Below, piece by piece: positions 31,939-32,867 of a stretch of DNA of 32,867 bases. How positions within the stretch are numbered: position 1 is the first letter of the stretch; every line of letters begins with the position of its first letter. Source of the stretch: Bacteroidota bacterium (GTDB taxonomy: Bacteria > Bacteroidota > Bacteroidia > Chitinophagales > Chitinophagaceae); contig SXXL01000007.1 of NCBI GenBank assembly GCA_005789565.1, forward strand, positions 1 through 32,867, given 5' to 3'. The position numbers were made by a program, and so were the translations under genes. The notes beneath the pieces were generated by a model that saw nothing but the letters and a program-made list of their open reading frames with translations, had not been told where the DNA came from and did not search any database.

Positions 31939-32415
31939 ATGCCCCCCTTTCGACCCGCCAAAAAAGCCACCCCCGAACAAGCCCTTCAGCAGGTAAAGCA
32001 CTTCTGCGGCTTTCGGGAAAGGTGTCACGAGGAGGTCCGAGAAAAATTGAGGTCATTGGGGGTTTGGCGATCGGACCAGGAGGAGATCCTTTCCAAACTT
32101 ATTGAGACCGATTACCTAAACGAGGAACGGTTTGCCCGCGTTTTTGCCGGTGGAAAGTTTCGCGTGAATAAGTGGGGTCGCAACCGTATCCGTTACGCCT
32201 TGAAGCAAAAAAAGGTCAGCGACTATTGTATCCGAAAAGGTCTCGAGGAGATCGATGAGGCTGACTATTTAAAGGTGTTGGCTCGCCTGGCGGCGGACAA
32301 GTACAAGTCCCTCTCAGATTCGGATGCGCTGCGTCGAAAAAAAACCCAGGAGTATTTGATGGGAAGAGGCTTTGAGTTCGAGTTGATCAAATCAGCCTTG
32401 AGTTCGGTTTCCTAA
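31939..32415 (+). CDS. recX: RecX family regulatory protein
   Basis: A 158-aa, wholly alpha-helical protein that limits RecA filament growth. RecX repeats are visible: FCGFRERCHEEVREKL, then LIETDYLNEERFARVFAGGKFRVNKWG-type sequence, IRYALKQKKVSDYCIRKGLEEID and a C-terminal KTQEYLMGRGFEFELIKSAL. The length fits the family (about 150-165). recA is not in the window. It is followed by the amidase gene, whose -7-like element (TAATTTTA, 32413-32420) overlaps the recX stop. Confidence 0.93.
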   Translation: MPPFRPAKKATPEQALQQVKHFCGFRERCHEEVREKLRSLGVWRSDQEEILSKLIETDYLNEERFARVFAGGKFRVNKWGRNRIRYALKQKKVSDYCIRKGLEEIDEADYLKVLARLAADKYKSLSDSDALRRKKTQEYLMGRGFEFELIKSALSSVS

Positions 32416-32428
32416 TTTTACCAGGCAC

Positions 32429-32867
32429 ATGCAACCCCTTTCCATCAGCCTGCTCCAGACCTCCCTTTATTGGGAAGACCCCCGGCAAAATCTGCAATAC
32501 ATCGAAGAGCAGCTGACAGCTCTCCCGCCCAACACCCACCTGACCCTTCTTCCGGAAATGTTCTCTACCGGATTTTCCATGAATCCCGCCACCTATGCCG
32601 AGACGATGGAGGGGCCGACCGTACAATGGATGAAAACAATGGCTGCCGAAAAAAAAACCATACTGGTCGGCAGTGTGATGATCAAAGAAGCCGGTAAATA
32701 TTTTAATCGGCTCCTGTGGGTTTTGCCGAACGGACAAACAGGTCAATATGATAAGCGGCATCTATTCGCCTATGCCGGAGAAGACCAGCACTATACTCCC
32801 GGGAGCAAACGGCTCGTGGCATCCGTAAACGGTTGGCGACTCAACCTTCAGATCTGTTACGACCTGC
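32429..32867 (+). CDS. YafV-type omega-amidase (nitrilase superfamily), 3'-truncated by window end
   Basis: The first ~146 codons of a C-N hydrolase; the frame stays open to the window edge. The catalytic triad is in place: Glu in LTLLPEMFSTGF (about residue 43), Lys in YDKRHLF (about 110) and Cys in LQICYDL (about 143). The order and spacing, with MEGPTVQWM and EDQHYTPGS between, match the YafV/omega-amidase branch, which deaminates 2-oxoglutaramate-type omega-amides in methionine salvage or metabolite repair. The ATG at 32429 is 13 nt after the recX stop. The rest of the enzyme lies outside. Confidence 0.92.
   Translation, partial: MQPLSISLLQTSLYWEDPRQNLQYIEEQLTALPPNTHLTLLPEMFSTGFSMNPATYAETMEGPTVQWMKTMAAEKKTILVGSVMIKEAGKYFNRLLWVLPNGQTGQYDKRHLFAYAGEDQHYTPGSKRLVASVNGWRLNLQICYDL

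Noticed and set aside
1-32867. Mobile element, prophage, CRISPR or defence island
   Set aside because: No transposase, integrase, phage or Cas-like protein, no terminal inverted repeats and no repeat-spacer array is visible; gene content is core-like.

Overview
The window is a gene-dense stretch of bacterial chromosome, almost certainly from the phylum Bacteroidota and probably near Chitinophagaceae. The evidence is families largely confined to that phylum (IPExxxVDY, DUF2480, DUF5723, and a small zinc-ribbon protein of a familiar Bacteroidota type). YbeY carries the Bacteroidota-style Asp in place of the third motif His. The Bacteroidota -7 promoter element TAnnTTTG also sits directly in front of many start codons. 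GC content looks close to 50%, except for an AT-rich stretch around 18.3-20.0 kb. I found no insertion sequence, prophage, CRISPR array, tRNA or rRNA.

Layout. 1-2.5 kb: the 3' end of rho with its terminator, then a selenium pair, mnmH and selD. 2.5-4.8 kb (minus): pterin dehydratase, an IPExxxVDY protein and an M28/PDZ lipoprotein peptidase, divergent from feoB (4.9-7.0 kb). 7.0-9.2 kb (minus): an M20 amidohydrolase followed by a class-A-beta-lactamase-like enzyme. 9.3-11.3 kb: chromate transporter (plus), nadD and feoA (minus). 11.3-13.8 kb: ybeY and mnmG, with two parS-like palindromes between them. 13.9-17.5 kb: a short SSB, a zinc-ribbon protein, a DUF4397 lipoprotein and a GT39-type glycosyltransferase. 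17.5-19.5 kb (minus): two envelope proteins. 19.5-20.0 kb: the longest non-coding stretch, AT-rich with DnaA-box-like sequences. 20.0-26.6 kb (plus): PpiD/SurA-like isomerase, DUF2480, a LolA-like protein and a large Asp-box propeller protein. 26.6-30.7 kb (minus): sterol desaturase-type hydroxylase and DUF2007, and a kdsB-kdnB-corA operon. 30.7-32.9 kb: dnaN (minus), then recX and the start of a YafV-type amidase (plus).

How genes work together. SelD makes selenophosphate for MnmH, which acts on the same tRNA wobble uridine that MnmG modifies. FeoA and FeoB belong to one ferrous-iron uptake system but are 4 kb apart. KdsB and KdnB point to an 8-amino variant of Kdo in lipopolysaccharide. DnaN, SSB, RecX, MnmG, the parS-like pair and the AT-rich DnaA-box region together suggest that the window covers or lies near the chromosome origin.

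Most genes are ordinary housekeeping or envelope genes. The observations most worth following are the candidate oriC at 19488-20013, the paired parS-like sites upstream of mnmG, a recurring leaderless promoter/start-codon arrangement, and kdnB-kdsB without an adjacent kdnA. No tool was run. All family calls rest on motif recognition, and GC skew was only judged by eye.
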